Positions 1-8,167 of a stretch of DNA of 64,000 nucleotides are shown piece after piece. The notes beneath the pieces were generated by a model that was not told the origin of the DNA, made no database searches, and was given only the letters and a program-made list of their open reading frames with translations. Location: the NCBI RefSeq assembly GCF_001424835.1, contig NZ_LMCQ01000023.1, forward strand, positions 359,666-423,665. The letters run 5' to 3'. The position numbers and the translations under genes are program-made. How positions within the stretch are numbered: position 1 is the first letter of the stretch; every line of letters begins with the position of its first letter. The stretch comes from Variovorax sp. Root318D1 (lineage in GTDB: Bacteria; Pseudomonadota; Gammaproteobacteria; Burkholderiales; Burkholderiaceae_C).

Positions 1-135
1 CAAGAAAGCGGAGGCTTGATGGTCTTTGGCGGTGCGGAACGCGGGAACCTTCGTGACTGCGCTGGCGCGCGTTTGGTATTTCAATAGAGGTTCCAACGTC
101 AGAGACAGACATTCAACGCAGAAGGACACCGGCAA

Positions 136-1041
136 ATGATTCAGGACTTCAAGGGCAAGACGGCCGTACTCACCGGCGCGGGTTCGGGCTTCGGCCTCGA
201 GTGCGCGCGCATCGGAGCGGCGCGCGGCATGAACCTCGTGCTCGTCGACGTGCAGCAGGACGCGCTCGACAAGGCCCGGACCGAGATGGAAGCCGCCGGC
301 GCGCAGGTGCTCGCGCGCAAGGTCGACGTGTCGAACGCCGCGCAAATGGAGGACCTGGCCCTTGCGGTGAAGGAGCGCTTCGGCGCACCGCACTTCGTTT
401 TCAACAACGCTGGCGTGGGTGCCGGCGGCCTGGTGTGGGAGAACACCGTGGCCGACTGGGAGTGGGTGCTCGGCGTCGACCTGTGGGGCGTGGTTCACGG
501 CGTGCGCCTGTTCACGCCCATGATGCTCGAAGCCGCCGCCAAGGACCCGGGCTACCGCGGCCACATCACCAACACCGCCAGCATGGCCGGGCTGCTCACG
601 CCGCCCAACATGGGCATCTACAACGCCGCCAAGGCCGCGGTGGTGAGCCTGACCGAAACCCTGTACCAGGACCTGAACCTCGTCACCGACCAGATCGGCG
701 CGAGCCTCTTGTGCCCGTACTTCGTGCCCACCGGTATCACCAGCAGCGAGCGCAACCGCCCCAACGCCCCCAAGGAAGCCGAACTCACCAAGAGCCAGCT
801 CATCGGCCAGGCCATGAGCAACAAGGCCGTGAGCAGCGGCAAGATCACCGCGGCCGAAGTCGCCGCCAAGGTGTTCGACGCCATCAGCGAGAACCAGTTC
901 TACGTGTTCAGCCACCCCAAGGCGCTGGGCAATGTGCGCAGCCGCATGGAGAACATCGTCGCGGTCAAGAATCCGGCAGACCCATTCCTCGAGCGGCCCG
1001 AGATCGGGCAAAAGCTGCGGGAGCAGTTGCGAGGGGCTTGA
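136..1041 (+). CDS. SDR-family NAD(P)-dependent oxidoreductase
   Basis: A 301-residue short-chain dehydrogenase/reductase of classical type, expected to be a soluble cytosolic NAD(P)-dependent carbonyl/alcohol oxidoreductase; the substrate cannot be read from sequence. The Rossmann cofactor motif TGAGSGFG covers residues 13-20, NNAG residues 90-93, the catalytic Ser is near 149 and YNAAK gives Tyr162/Lys166. An acidic residue at the end of the second strand (LVLVDV) suggests NAD preference, which is inference. The ATG is preceded by AAGGA about 10 bases upstream. It stands alone, convergent with the following LysR gene. At about 300 residues it is slightly longer than the 250-residue norm, mainly at the C-terminus. 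Confidence 0.88.
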   Translation: MIQDFKGKTAVLTGAGSGFGLECARIGAARGMNLVLVDVQQDALDKARTEMEAAGAQVLARKVDVSNAAQMEDLALAVKERFGAPHFVFNNAGVGAGGLVWENTVADWEWVLGVDLWGVVHGVRLFTPMMLEAAAKDPGYRGHITNTASMAGLLTPPNMGIYNAAKAAVVSLTETLYQDLNLVTDQIGASLLCPYFVPTGITSSERNRPNAPKEAELTKSQLIGQAMSNKAVSSGKITAAEVAAKVFDAISENQFYVFSHPKALGNVRSRMENIVAVKNPADPFLERPEIGQKLREQLRGA

Positions 1042-1057
1042 GCTTCTTGTGCGCTGA

Positions 1058-1984
1058 TCACTTGGCTCCAGCCTGCGTAGCGATCCACTTCCAAACGGCC
1101 CGGATCGCCGGTTCGTCTTCCCGACCGCTCGCCACCGCGAGAAAGTAGCTCCCGGTATCGAGAGCAGGCCCGAAAGGCTGCACCAGCGCGCCGCTGCGCA
1201 GTTCTTCGGCTGCGAGCGTGAGGCTCAGCAGTGCCACGCCGTGGCCCGCGAGCGCGGCCAGGATGGCGTGGGTTTCGTCCGAGAACGACAGGCCGGCGGC
1301 CTTCATCGACCGGCCCCTGGGCGGCGCAACGCCCGCTTCGCGGAACCACCGCGACCACGGTGCCGGAGCTACCGCGGCGGGCTGCCAATCGGAATGGATC
1401 AGCTGGTGCTTCGGCAAATCGCTCACCCGTTTCAGGCCCAGCATTGGGCTGCACAGCGGCGCGTAGCGTTCGGGCATCAGCTCGCTCACTGTCAGCCCGG
1501 GCCAGTTGCCGCTGCCGGAGCGCACCGCAATGTCGGCATCGCCGCGCGCCAGGTCGACCAGCGTGTCGCTGGCATGCAGCCGCAGTTCGATGCCGGGGCA
1601 GGCCTTGCGAAAGCCTGCCATGCGCGGCAGCAACCATCGTGCGGCAAAGGCAGTGTTGGCGGTGAGCGTGACGGCCTGCGATGCGAAAGGTTGGCGCAGC
1701 CTCTCGATTCCCGCCTCGAGCGCATCGAAGCCCGCGCGCAAGTCGTCGAAGAGCCGCTGACCCGCGGGTGTCAACGCCAGCTGCCGCGTGAGCCGGCGAA
1801 ACAGCGGCCGGCCGAGCGTGTCTTCGAGCGAGCGCACCTGATGGCTGATGGCCGACGGCGTGACGGAAAGCTCGTGCGCAGCGCGCTGAAAGCTCAGATG
1901 CGCGGCAGCCGCTTCGAATGCGCGCAGCGAGAGCAGAGGCGGCAAGCTGCGTGGTCGCCGAACAGATGAGCCAATTTCATTCAT
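1058..1984 (-). CDS. LysR-family transcriptional regulator, GcvA-like
   Basis: A 308-residue LysR regulator. The N-terminal winged helix-turn-helix spans about residues 17-76, with the recognition helix around SVTPSAISHQVRSLE, followed by a type-2 periplasmic-binding-fold effector domain. The wording of the HTH (LSFQRAAHELSVTPSAISHQ) is of the GcvA subgroup, but no glycine-cleavage gene is nearby. It is divergent from the azoreductase gene, so that gene is the likely target. A perfect dyad in the intergenic space (2023-2035) is a candidate binding site. Effector unknown. Confidence 0.88.
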   Translation of the reverse strand: MNEIGSSVRRPRSLPPLLSLRAFEAAAAHLSFQRAAHELSVTPSAISHQVRSLEDTLGRPLFRRLTRQLALTPAGQRLFDDLRAGFDALEAGIERLRQPFASQAVTLTANTAFAARWLLPRMAGFRKACPGIELRLHASDTLVDLARGDADIAVRSGSGNWPGLTVSELMPERYAPLCSPMLGLKRVSDLPKHQLIHSDWQPAAVAPAPWSRWFREAGVAPPRGRSMKAAGLSFSDETHAILAALAGHGVALLSLTLAAEELRSGALVQPFGPALDTGSYFLAVASGREDEPAIRAVWKWIATQAGAK

Positions 1985-2022
1985 TGATGGAGAAATTATC
2001 GTTTGTCGCAGTCTACGTGCGT

Positions 2023-2035
2023 CTCTAGATTAGAG
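2023..2035. promoter_or_regulatory. Candidate LysR operator between lysR and azoR
   Basis: CTCTA-GAT-TAGAG is a perfect 5-base inverted repeat with a 3-base centre, about 60 bases upstream of the azoreductase start and 39 bases upstream of the divergent lysR start. It contains a T-N11-A-compatible spacing, the usual LysR-type recognition pattern. Assignment to this regulator is inference from position and symmetry. Confidence 0.45.
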
Positions 2036-2094
2036 GCCTGTGCAGTCATTTTGAATGCAGCAGACAGAACAGATCAACTCACTCATTGATGACC

Positions 2095-2799
2095 ATGAAC
2101 CTTATCCATATCGACACCAGTGCCCGTCCCGGGCTTTCCGGCATCGAGGCTCACGGCTCGCACACGCGCCGGCTCTCCGCGCGCTTTGTCGAGCGTTGGC
2201 GCAAGGCCCGCCCAAACGACCACGTCGACTATCTCGACGTGGGCCAGCATCCGCCTGCGCACGTCAACGGCCGATGGATCCACGCCGCGTTCACCGCTCC
2301 CGCCGAGCGTGAACCCTGGATGGCCGAGGTATTGGCCGAGAGCGATCGGCTCGTCGACCAGCTTGTTGCCGCCGACCTGATCGTGGTGGGCTTGCCGATG
2401 TACAACTTCAGCGTCCCCGCGCAGTTCAAGGCGTATATCGACAACATCGTGCGCGTGGGCCGCACCTTCGGCTTCGATCGCGCACGCGGCGCGGTGCCTT
2501 ACTGGCCGATGCTTGCCGACTCGGGCAAGCGAATGGTGCTGCTCGGCGCGCGTGGCGATCACGGCTACGGGCCAGGCGGACGCGTGGCGCACCTGAACCA
2601 TACCGAAAGCTCGGTGCGCTCCGTGTTCGGCTACATCGGCATTACCGACGTGCACGAGGCGGCGGTGGAGTCGGACGAATTCGGCGGCGAGGAGCTCGCG
2701 CAATCGCTTCGAAAGGCCGAGCAGGAAGTCGACCGACTGGTGGATCAGCTCAGCGGGAAGCTGACGAATGAGCGCTCTCCAGACGCCGCACTGGCCTAG
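2095..2799 (+). CDS. azoR: FMN-dependent NADH-azoreductase
   Basis: A flavodoxin-fold quinone/azo reductase of about 234 residues from the chosen ATG. The start MNLIHIDTSARPG lines up with the AzoR N-terminus (MKLLHIDSS...); in-frame starts also exist at 2086 (TTG) and 2089. The FMN phosphate-binding loop near the N-terminus and the block GLPMYNFSVPAQFKAYID are typical of AzoR, which reduces quinones and azo compounds with NADH as a soluble homodimer. The gene is divergent from a LysR regulator, a frequent arrangement for quinone-responsive control. The natural substrate is more likely a quinone than a dye. Confidence 0.85.
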   Translation: MNLIHIDTSARPGLSGIEAHGSHTRRLSARFVERWRKARPNDHVDYLDVGQHPPAHVNGRWIHAAFTAPAEREPWMAEVLAESDRLVDQLVAADLIVVGLPMYNFSVPAQFKAYIDNIVRVGRTFGFDRARGAVPYWPMLADSGKRMVLLGARGDHGYGPGGRVAHLNHTESSVRSVFGYIGITDVHEAAVESDEFGGEELAQSLRKAEQEVDRLVDQLSGKLTNERSPDAALA

Positions 2800-2820
2800 G
2801 CGTTCATCTGCTTCAGTCGC

Positions 2821-3852
2821 TCACACCGCCACCGGGCTGCGCTCCGCAAACTGCCCGTTCCAGTAAGGGTAGTAAGGGTAGGGCGGCGTCACGGCGCTGG
2901 CTGCATCGAGCCGCTTGATCTGATCCGCGCTGAGCTGCCAGCCGAGCGCGCCCAGGTTCTGCTTCAGCTGCTCTTCGTTGCGCGCGCCGATCAGCACGCT
3001 CGACACGGTGGGACGCTGCAGCAGCCAGTTGAGCGCGATCTGCGGCTGCGTCTTGCCGGTTTCCTCGGCCACCTCGTCCATGGCATCGACCACGCGATAC
3101 AGGCGCTCGTCGTCCACGGGCGGTGCGAAGCCGGCGGTTTCATGCAGGCGGCTTCCGGCGGGGAGCGGCTGGCCGCGGCGCACCTTGCCGGTCAGGCGGC
3201 CCCAGCCCAGCGGGCTCCATACGATGGCGCCCACGCCCTGGTCCATGCCCAGCGGCATCAGCTCGAATTCATAGTCGCGGCCGATCAGCGAGTAGTAGGT
3301 CTGGTTGGCGACGAAGCGCTGGAGGCCGAGCCTGTCGGAGGCCGCGAGCGACTTCATCAGTTGCCAGCCCGAGAAGTTGGACGCGCCGATGAGCCGCACC
3401 TTGCCGGCGCGCACCAGGTCGTCAAGCGTGTCGAGCACCATCTCGACGGGGGTCATCGCATCGAAGGCATGCAGCTGCAGGATGTCGATGTAGTCGGTGC
3501 CCAGGCGCTTCAGCGCGGCGTCGGTCGCGGCGATCAGGTGGTGGCGCGAGGCGCCGACGTCATTCGGTCCGTCGCCGGCGCGCAGCGCCAGCTTGGTCGA
3601 AATGATGACCTTGTCGCGCCGGCCCTTGAGCGCCGCGCCAAGGATCGATTCCGAAGCGCCGTTCGAATACACGTCGGCCGTGTCGAACAGGGTCACGCCG
3701 GCATCCAGCGCCAGGTCGACAATGCCGCGCGCGCCTTCGACGTCGGTGTTGCCCCAGGCGCTGAAGAGCGGCCCCTGTCCGCCGAAGGTGCCGGCGCCGA
3801 AGCCGAGCGCGGGGACCTTGAAGCCGGAGCGGCCGAGAAAGCGTTGTTCCAT
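2821..3852 (-). CDS. Aldo/keto reductase
   Basis: A 343-residue TIM-barrel aldo/keto reductase. The open frame continues upstream to 4053, but the start MEQRFLGRSGFKVPALGFG is the family N-terminus, so the ATG at 3852 is used. The catalytic tetrad is readable as Asp57 (LFDTAD), Tyr62 (VYSNG), Lys87 (ISTKLA) and His128 (LQLHAF). It reduces carbonyls with NADPH; the substrate is unknown. It lies 35 bases downstream of the MFS gene on the same strand and is probably co-transcribed with it. Confidence 0.88.
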   Translation of the reverse strand: MEQRFLGRSGFKVPALGFGAGTFGGQGPLFSAWGNTDVEGARGIVDLALDAGVTLFDTADVYSNGASESILGAALKGRRDKVIISTKLALRAGDGPNDVGASRHHLIAATDAALKRLGTDYIDILQLHAFDAMTPVEMVLDTLDDLVRAGKVRLIGASNFSGWQLMKSLAASDRLGLQRFVANQTYYSLIGRDYEFELMPLGMDQGVGAIVWSPLGWGRLTGKVRRGQPLPAGSRLHETAGFAPPVDDERLYRVVDAMDEVAEETGKTQPQIALNWLLQRPTVSSVLIGARNEEQLKQNLGALGWQLSADQIKRLDAASAVTPPYPYYPYWNGQFAERSPVAV

Positions 3853-3887
3853 GATGTTGTCCTTGTCGTAGAAAAAAGTGATGCGCG

Positions 3888-5078
3888 TCAGGCTTGCACC
3901 GAGGCGCAATCGGCCGGCGAGGCGCTGCCTTCGCGCCGATCGAGCGATCGGCTCCAGAGCGCAATGGCCAGCCCCGCGAGCGTGAGCAGCGCAGCCACCC
4001 AGCCGAGTGCGCGCAGGCCCGGGCCATGGTCGATGACCACGCCGCCCGCCCACGCGCCGAGCGCATTGCCGAGGTTGAAGGCCGCGATGTTGAGGCTCGA
4101 TGCCAGGTTCTGGCCCGCGCCCGAGGCCTTCTCGAGCACGCGCAGCTGCATGGGTGCCACGGTCGCGAAAGACGCGATGCCGAGCAGGCCGACGAACACC
4201 ACGGCGGTGAACGGCGTTCCGATGGTGAACTGCATCGCGCCGAGCACGGCGGCGAGCGCCACCAGCGTGCCGAGCACCGCGGGCATGGTCGACTTGTCGG
4301 CCAGCCTGCCGCCAAGAATGTTGCCTACGGCCAGGCCGCCGCCGAACACCAGCAGGATCGGCGACACGGCTGACTCCGGCAAGCCGGTGACCTGCGTCAG
4401 CAGGGGCTGGATGTAGGTGAACACCACGAACACGCCCGCAAAGCCGAGCACTGTCATTGCAAGGCCAAGCAGCACTTGCGGGCGCGCAAGCACCGCGAGC
4501 TCGTCACGCAGCGGTGCGGCCTTGGCCTCGGCCCGGACGCGCGGCACGAACAGCGCGAGCACCGCAAAAGCCAGCACGCCGATCAGCGTCACCGCCCAGA
4601 AGGTGGCACGCCAGCCGTACTGCAGCCCGAGCCACGCGCCGGCTGGCACGCCCAGCAGCGTGGCGGCGGTGAGCCCGGTGAACATGATCGCGATGGCCGA
4701 GGCGCGCCGTTCCTGTGCCACGAGGCCCGTGGCCACGACCGAACCCACGCCGAAGAAGGTGCCGTGCGCGAGCGAGGTGATCACGCGCGCGGCCATCAGC
4801 AGCTCATAGTTGGGCGCGAGTGCACAGGCCAGGTTGCCGAGCGTGAAGATCGCCATCAGCGCGAGCAGCACGGTCTTGCGCGGCAGCTTGCGGGTGGCGA
4901 TGGTGAGCAGCGGCGCCCCGACCGCGACCCCGAGCGCATAGCCCGAGATCAGCAGGCCGGCCGCCGTGATGGAGACCTTGAGATCCATCGAGACCTGCAT
5001 CAGCAGGCCCATGATGACGAATTCGGTGGTGCCTATTCCGAAGGCACCGGCGGTGAGGGCAAGTAGAGCGATTGGCAT
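3888..5078 (-). CDS. MFS transporter, DHA1-type drug/sugar efflux
   Basis: A 396-residue major facilitator with about 12 hydrophobic segments. TM1 carries GIGTTEFVIMGLL and the TM2-3 loop carries an RKLPRK basic turn, as in the AraJ/YdhP/CmlA-like DHA1 branch. Inner-membrane proton antiporter; substrate unknown. It is divergent from a LysR gene with a palindromic 19-base element between them, and is followed by an aldo/keto reductase on the same strand. The arrangement suggests a LysR-controlled efflux and detoxification pair. Confidence 0.85.
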   Translation of the reverse strand: MPIALLALTAGAFGIGTTEFVIMGLLMQVSMDLKVSITAAGLLISGYALGVAVGAPLLTIATRKLPRKTVLLALMAIFTLGNLACALAPNYELLMAARVITSLAHGTFFGVGSVVATGLVAQERRASAIAIMFTGLTAATLLGVPAGAWLGLQYGWRATFWAVTLIGVLAFAVLALFVPRVRAEAKAAPLRDELAVLARPQVLLGLAMTVLGFAGVFVVFTYIQPLLTQVTGLPESAVSPILLVFGGGLAVGNILGGRLADKSTMPAVLGTLVALAAVLGAMQFTIGTPFTAVVFVGLLGIASFATVAPMQLRVLEKASGAGQNLASSLNIAAFNLGNALGAWAGGVVIDHGPGLRALGWVAALLTLAGLAIALWSRSLDRREGSASPADCASVQA

Positions 5079-5137
5079 GATGGCTCTACTGTGCGGGTTC
5101 TTTCCGATGATGACTAGAATGCCGCATGGATATGGAC

Positions 5138-5156
5138 TTGTGAGTTGAATTCACAA
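5138..5156. promoter_or_regulatory. Candidate LysR operator between MFS and lysR
   Basis: TTGTGAGTTGAATTCACAA is a 19-base near-perfect palindrome (TTGTGA / TCACAA arms) placed 21 bases upstream of the lysR start and 59 bases upstream of the divergent MFS start. It fits the T-N11-A LysR pattern. Binding by the adjacent regulator is inference. Confidence 0.5.
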
Positions 5157-5177
5157 TAAAAGGCACAAGGAACCGAC

Positions 5178-6140
5178 ATGCCGCGCATCGACGTCAACCG
5201 CTCCGGCGAGATGGAAGCCTTCGTGCAGGTGGTCGAGTCCGGCGGCTTTTCCGCCGCGGCGCGCCTGCTGGACATGACGCCTTCGGCGGTCAGCAAGCTG
5301 GTCGCGCGCCTCGAGCTGCGGCTGGGCATCCAGCTGGTCCACCGTTCCACGCGCAAGCTGCAGCTCACGCCCGAGGGCCTGCATTTCTACGAGCGCAGCA
5401 CGCGCGTGCTGGCCGACATGGACGAGGCCGAGCGTTGCGCTGCCGCGGGCGCAGCGCCGCGCGGGCGCGTGAGCATCAATGCGAGCGTGTCCTTCGGGCA
5501 TCACAAGCTGGTACCGCTGGTGCCGCGCCTCTTGGAACTGCACCCGCAGATCACGCTCGACATTGCGCTGACCGACCGCGTCGTCGATTTGATGGACGAG
5601 CGCGCCGACATCGCCATTCGGTGGGGCCAACTGCCATCGTCCGACCTGGTGGCACGGCGCCTGGGCGAAACCAGCCAGACCATCGTGGCCTCGCCCGACT
5701 ACCTTGCCAAGTACGGCACGCCGCATACGCCGCAGGAACTGGAAGCCCACAACCGCCTGGGTTGGAGCTACCGGCGTAATACGCCCGACTGGCCGCTGCG
5801 CGTGGACGGGCGAATGATCGCGCTGCCCGTCGCCGGGCCGGTGCGCGCGGGCGACGGCGAAACCCTGCGGCAGCTGGCCATTGCGGGTGCGGGCGTGGCG
5901 CGGCTGTCGCTGTATCACATCCAGCACGACATCGACGCGGGGCGCCTCGTGCCGCTGCTCGAAGAATTCAACCCCGGCGAGGTGGAGCCGATTCACGCCG
6001 TGTACATCGGCAAGGCCGGCACCTTGCCGGCGCGCGTGCGCGCGGTGCTCGACTTCCTGCTGGCGTGCTCGGGCGTGGGAGGAGGGCGCTACACGAGCAA
6101 GCGCACGGCGCCGATGCCGGCGAATTCCGCGGTCACCTGA
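5178..6140 (+). CDS. LysR-family transcriptional regulator, DsdC/PecT-like
   Basis: A 320-residue LysR regulator. The N-terminal HTH (ARLLDMTPSAVSKLVARLELRLG, about residues 31-53) is followed by the standard effector-binding domain. The wording EAFVQVVESGGFSAAARLLDMTPSAVSKLV is of the large CrgA/YafC-like group of divergent-gene regulators. AAGG about 10 bases before the ATG is a reasonable ribosome site. The likely target is the divergent MFS-aldo/keto reductase pair. The last 52 bases overlap the 3' end of the convergent hydratase-like gene. Confidence 0.88.
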   Translation: MPRIDVNRSGEMEAFVQVVESGGFSAAARLLDMTPSAVSKLVARLELRLGIQLVHRSTRKLQLTPEGLHFYERSTRVLADMDEAERCAAAGAAPRGRVSINASVSFGHHKLVPLVPRLLELHPQITLDIALTDRVVDLMDERADIAIRWGQLPSSDLVARRLGETSQTIVASPDYLAKYGTPHTPQELEAHNRLGWSYRRNTPDWPLRVDGRMIALPVAGPVRAGDGETLRQLAIAGAGVARLSLYHIQHDIDAGRLVPLLEEFNPGEVEPIHAVYIGKAGTLPARVRAVLDFLLACSGVGGGRYTSKRTAPMPANSAVT

Positions 6141-6859
6141 TCGCCGCGGCGGCAGGGCAGCACGCCGACCCACGAGCCGGTGGTCACGACGGTGCCGGCC
6201 GGCGCGGTCTGGCCGTGGCGCGTGACATGGCGCAGCCAGTTGGGCAGCAGCCATGTCGGGTCGGCCAGCGGATGGGTGCCTTCGCGCACCACCGTTTCCG
6301 AATCGCCGACTTTCGTTTCGCAGCGCTGCGAAGCCCAGTCGACAGCCGCATAGGGGTGCCATTCGCCGAGCACGAGCGCGCCGTGCACTTGCGAATCGGC
6401 GAGGCGCAGCAATGCAGGTGTGGCGGGCAGGTCTTGCCAACGCGAATCGACGATCTCCACCGAAACCGCCATTGCATCGATCAGTGAAGCCGCGTCTTCG
6501 TGGCCGAGCGTCGCGGCCATGGCGGGTGTGACGTCCTTCCCGAGCCGCAGGGCGATTTCAGCCTCGATGCCGGGTGCGTGAAAGACGAGATCACTGAAGT
6601 CTGCCGGACTTGTGCGCACGCCGTGCGGAGGCAGCGGCGCATGCGTGAGCGTTGCGCTGCGCGAGCCGCCGCCGGACTTCCAGCAGCCCGGCACGGCGCC
6701 GGCTTTGAACCAACCGAGTGCGGAAGCGACGGCGTCCTGCACTTCGTAGGCTTGCACTGCATCTTGAAGCGTGTCGGCCAAGGGTGCAGCGTCGAGTGTG
6801 CGATTGGATTGGCGCGCGGCGATCAGCGCGTCGGCGAGGGCTTTCATGGATGGGTTCAT
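6089..6859 (-). CDS. 2-keto-4-pentenoate hydratase / fumarylacetoacetase-fold protein
   Basis: A 256-residue protein from the ATG at 6859 (MNPSMKALADALIAAR), a normal N-terminus for the MhpD/HpaG family. It has the FAH C-terminal fold with the divalent-metal acidic cluster in PGIEAEIALRLGKD and VSVEIVDSR. Family members hydrate 2-oxo-4-pentenoates or decarboxylate oxaloacetate-like acids in aromatic degradation, but no aromatic pathway genes flank it, so the substrate is open. The C-terminal coding overlaps the convergent LysR gene by 52 bases. Confidence 0.8.
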   Translation of the reverse strand: MNPSMKALADALIAARQSNRTLDAAPLADTLQDAVQAYEVQDAVASALGWFKAGAVPGCWKSGGGSRSATLTHAPLPPHGVRTSPADFSDLVFHAPGIEAEIALRLGKDVTPAMAATLGHEDAASLIDAMAVSVEIVDSRWQDLPATPALLRLADSQVHGALVLGEWHPYAAVDWASQRCETKVGDSETVVREGTHPLADPTWLLPNWLRHVTRHGQTAPAGTVVTTGSWVGVLPCRRGDQVTAEFAGIGAVRLLV

Positions 6860-6884
6860 TGCTGTGATTTTGTCAGTTGCCGCT

Positions 6885-7130
6885 TTTCGGGGCGCGTGCA
6901 AAGGCCACCGGGTACTCCCCTCCGCGAATGTCCCCCGGCTTCGCCTCCTCCTTTATTTCGCTGCGGGGAGTACCCGGTGCCCTGTGCACATTGGGCGCTG
7001 CGCTTGTTCCGTGCGATCGACCACGCTCACGTCGATGGGGTGCCTTGCGCAGCGAAATAAAGGAGGAGGCCGCAGGCCGGGGGACATTCGCGGAGCAAGG
7101 TACCCCGTCGGCGGGAGCGCGCCCTGAACA
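6885..7130. repeat. Long imperfect palindromic repeat element, copy 1
   Basis: About 246 bp between two minus-strand genes. The main arms are 6911-6965 and 7048-7104, about 55 bases each and almost perfectly complementary, around an 83-base centre. Key words: CCTCCTCCTTTATTTCGCTG in the left arm and its complement in the right arm. The left arm can pair alternatively with 6966-6979 (CACCGGGTACTCCC with GGGAGTACCCGGTG), so two competing folds exist. A second copy lies at 50481-50743. The right end is 9 bases from the stop codon of the following minus-strand gene, so in that mRNA the element lies directly in the 3' UTR. It could be a non-autonomous mobile element or an mRNA 3' structure. Confidence 0.8.
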
Positions 7131-7139
7131 GGCAGCAGG

Positions 7140-8120
7140 TCAAGTATCCACATGCACCTTGCCATCCTTCACCACCTTGGCCCACTTGGCGATCTCGGTG
7201 GCGATGAACTGCTTGAACTTGTCCTGCGTACCGCCGCCGTCTTCTGCGCCGTAGGTGTCGAGTTTTTCCTGCACGTCGGGCATCGCGAGCACGGTATTGA
7301 CATCGCGATTCACCTTTTCGGCCACGCTCGCCGGTAGCTTGCCCGGACCTGCCAGGCCATACCAGGTGGTGGCCTCGAAACCGGCGAAGCCCTGCTCCTG
7401 CATCGTCGGTACGCCGGGATGGCCCTTGACCCGTTTTCCACGGGTCTGCGCAACGGCCAGCACCCGGCCGCTTTTTACGTGCGGCGTGGCCGCGGTCATG
7501 GTCTCGAAGCTGTATTGAATCTGGCCGCCCATCAGATCGGCCAAGAGCGGGCCGCTGCCCTTGTATGGCACATGCAGCGCATCCACCTTGGCCTGCAGCT
7601 TGAACATTTCAAGCGCCAGGTGCTGCGCCGAGCCCGCACCCGCGGAGCCGAAGCTCACCGTGCCGGGCGAGGCCTTGCAGGCAGCCACGATGTCGTTCAC
7701 CGTAACCGCCTTTTGCGCCGGGCTGGCAATCAGCAGGTTGGGCGTCACGCCCACGAGCACGATCGGCACGAAGTCGCGCTCCACGCTGTAGCGCAGCTTG
7801 GGCTGCAGGCTGGGCGCGAGCGCATGGCTGTTGATGTGCGCCATGAGCAGCGTGCTGCCGTCGCTGGGCTGCTGCGACACATACTCGGCCGCCAGCACGC
7901 CCGCCACGCCGCCCTTGTTCTCGACGATGACCTGCTGGTTCCACATCGTCGTGAGCTTTTGGGCCACCACACGCGCCAACGCATCGGTGCCACCGCCCGG
8001 CGGAAAGCCCACCACGATGCGCACCGGCCCCGAAGGCCACTCCTGCGCGAAGAGCCGGGGCACACCCAGCGTGGCGGCTGCGGCACCCGCGGCCTGGATC
8101 AGCGAACGTCTCTGCATCAT
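7140..8120 (-). CDS. Bug-family tripartite tricarboxylate transporter receptor
   Basis: A 326-residue periplasmic solute receptor of the TctC/Bug family, with a signal peptide ending near LFAQEWP. QRRSLIQ near the N-terminus resembles a twin-arginine signal. Landmarks are IRIVVGFPPGGGTD-like text (VRIVVGFPPGGGTDALAR), VIVENKGG and HVPYKGSGP, all standard. An ATG lies at 8132 in frame, but the ATG at 8120 has GGAG 6-9 bases before it and is preferred. No TctA/TctB membrane partners lie nearby, as usual for the expanded Bug repertoire of Burkholderiales. It is downstream of the aminotransferase gene, so the ligand may be a carboxylate feeding that pathway (inference). Confidence 0.88.
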   Translation of the reverse strand: MMQRRSLIQAAGAAAATLGVPRLFAQEWPSGPVRIVVGFPPGGGTDALARVVAQKLTTMWNQQVIVENKGGVAGVLAAEYVSQQPSDGSTLLMAHINSHALAPSLQPKLRYSVERDFVPIVLVGVTPNLLIASPAQKAVTVNDIVAACKASPGTVSFGSAGAGSAQHLALEMFKLQAKVDALHVPYKGSGPLLADLMGGQIQYSFETMTAATPHVKSGRVLAVAQTRGKRVKGHPGVPTMQEQGFAGFEATTWYGLAGPGKLPASVAEKVNRDVNTVLAMPDVQEKLDTYGAEDGGGTQDKFKQFIATEIAKWAKVVKDGKVHVDT

Positions 8121-8167
8121 CTTTGTCTCCATGGGGTGGTGGGTCCGATGCGTGCCGGTGTTGGCGA

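Noticed and set aside
3853..4053. Longer N-terminus for the aldo/keto reductase
   Set aside because: The extra 67 codons overlap the MFS gene 3' end and are Arg/Ala-rich; the family N-terminus starts at 3852.
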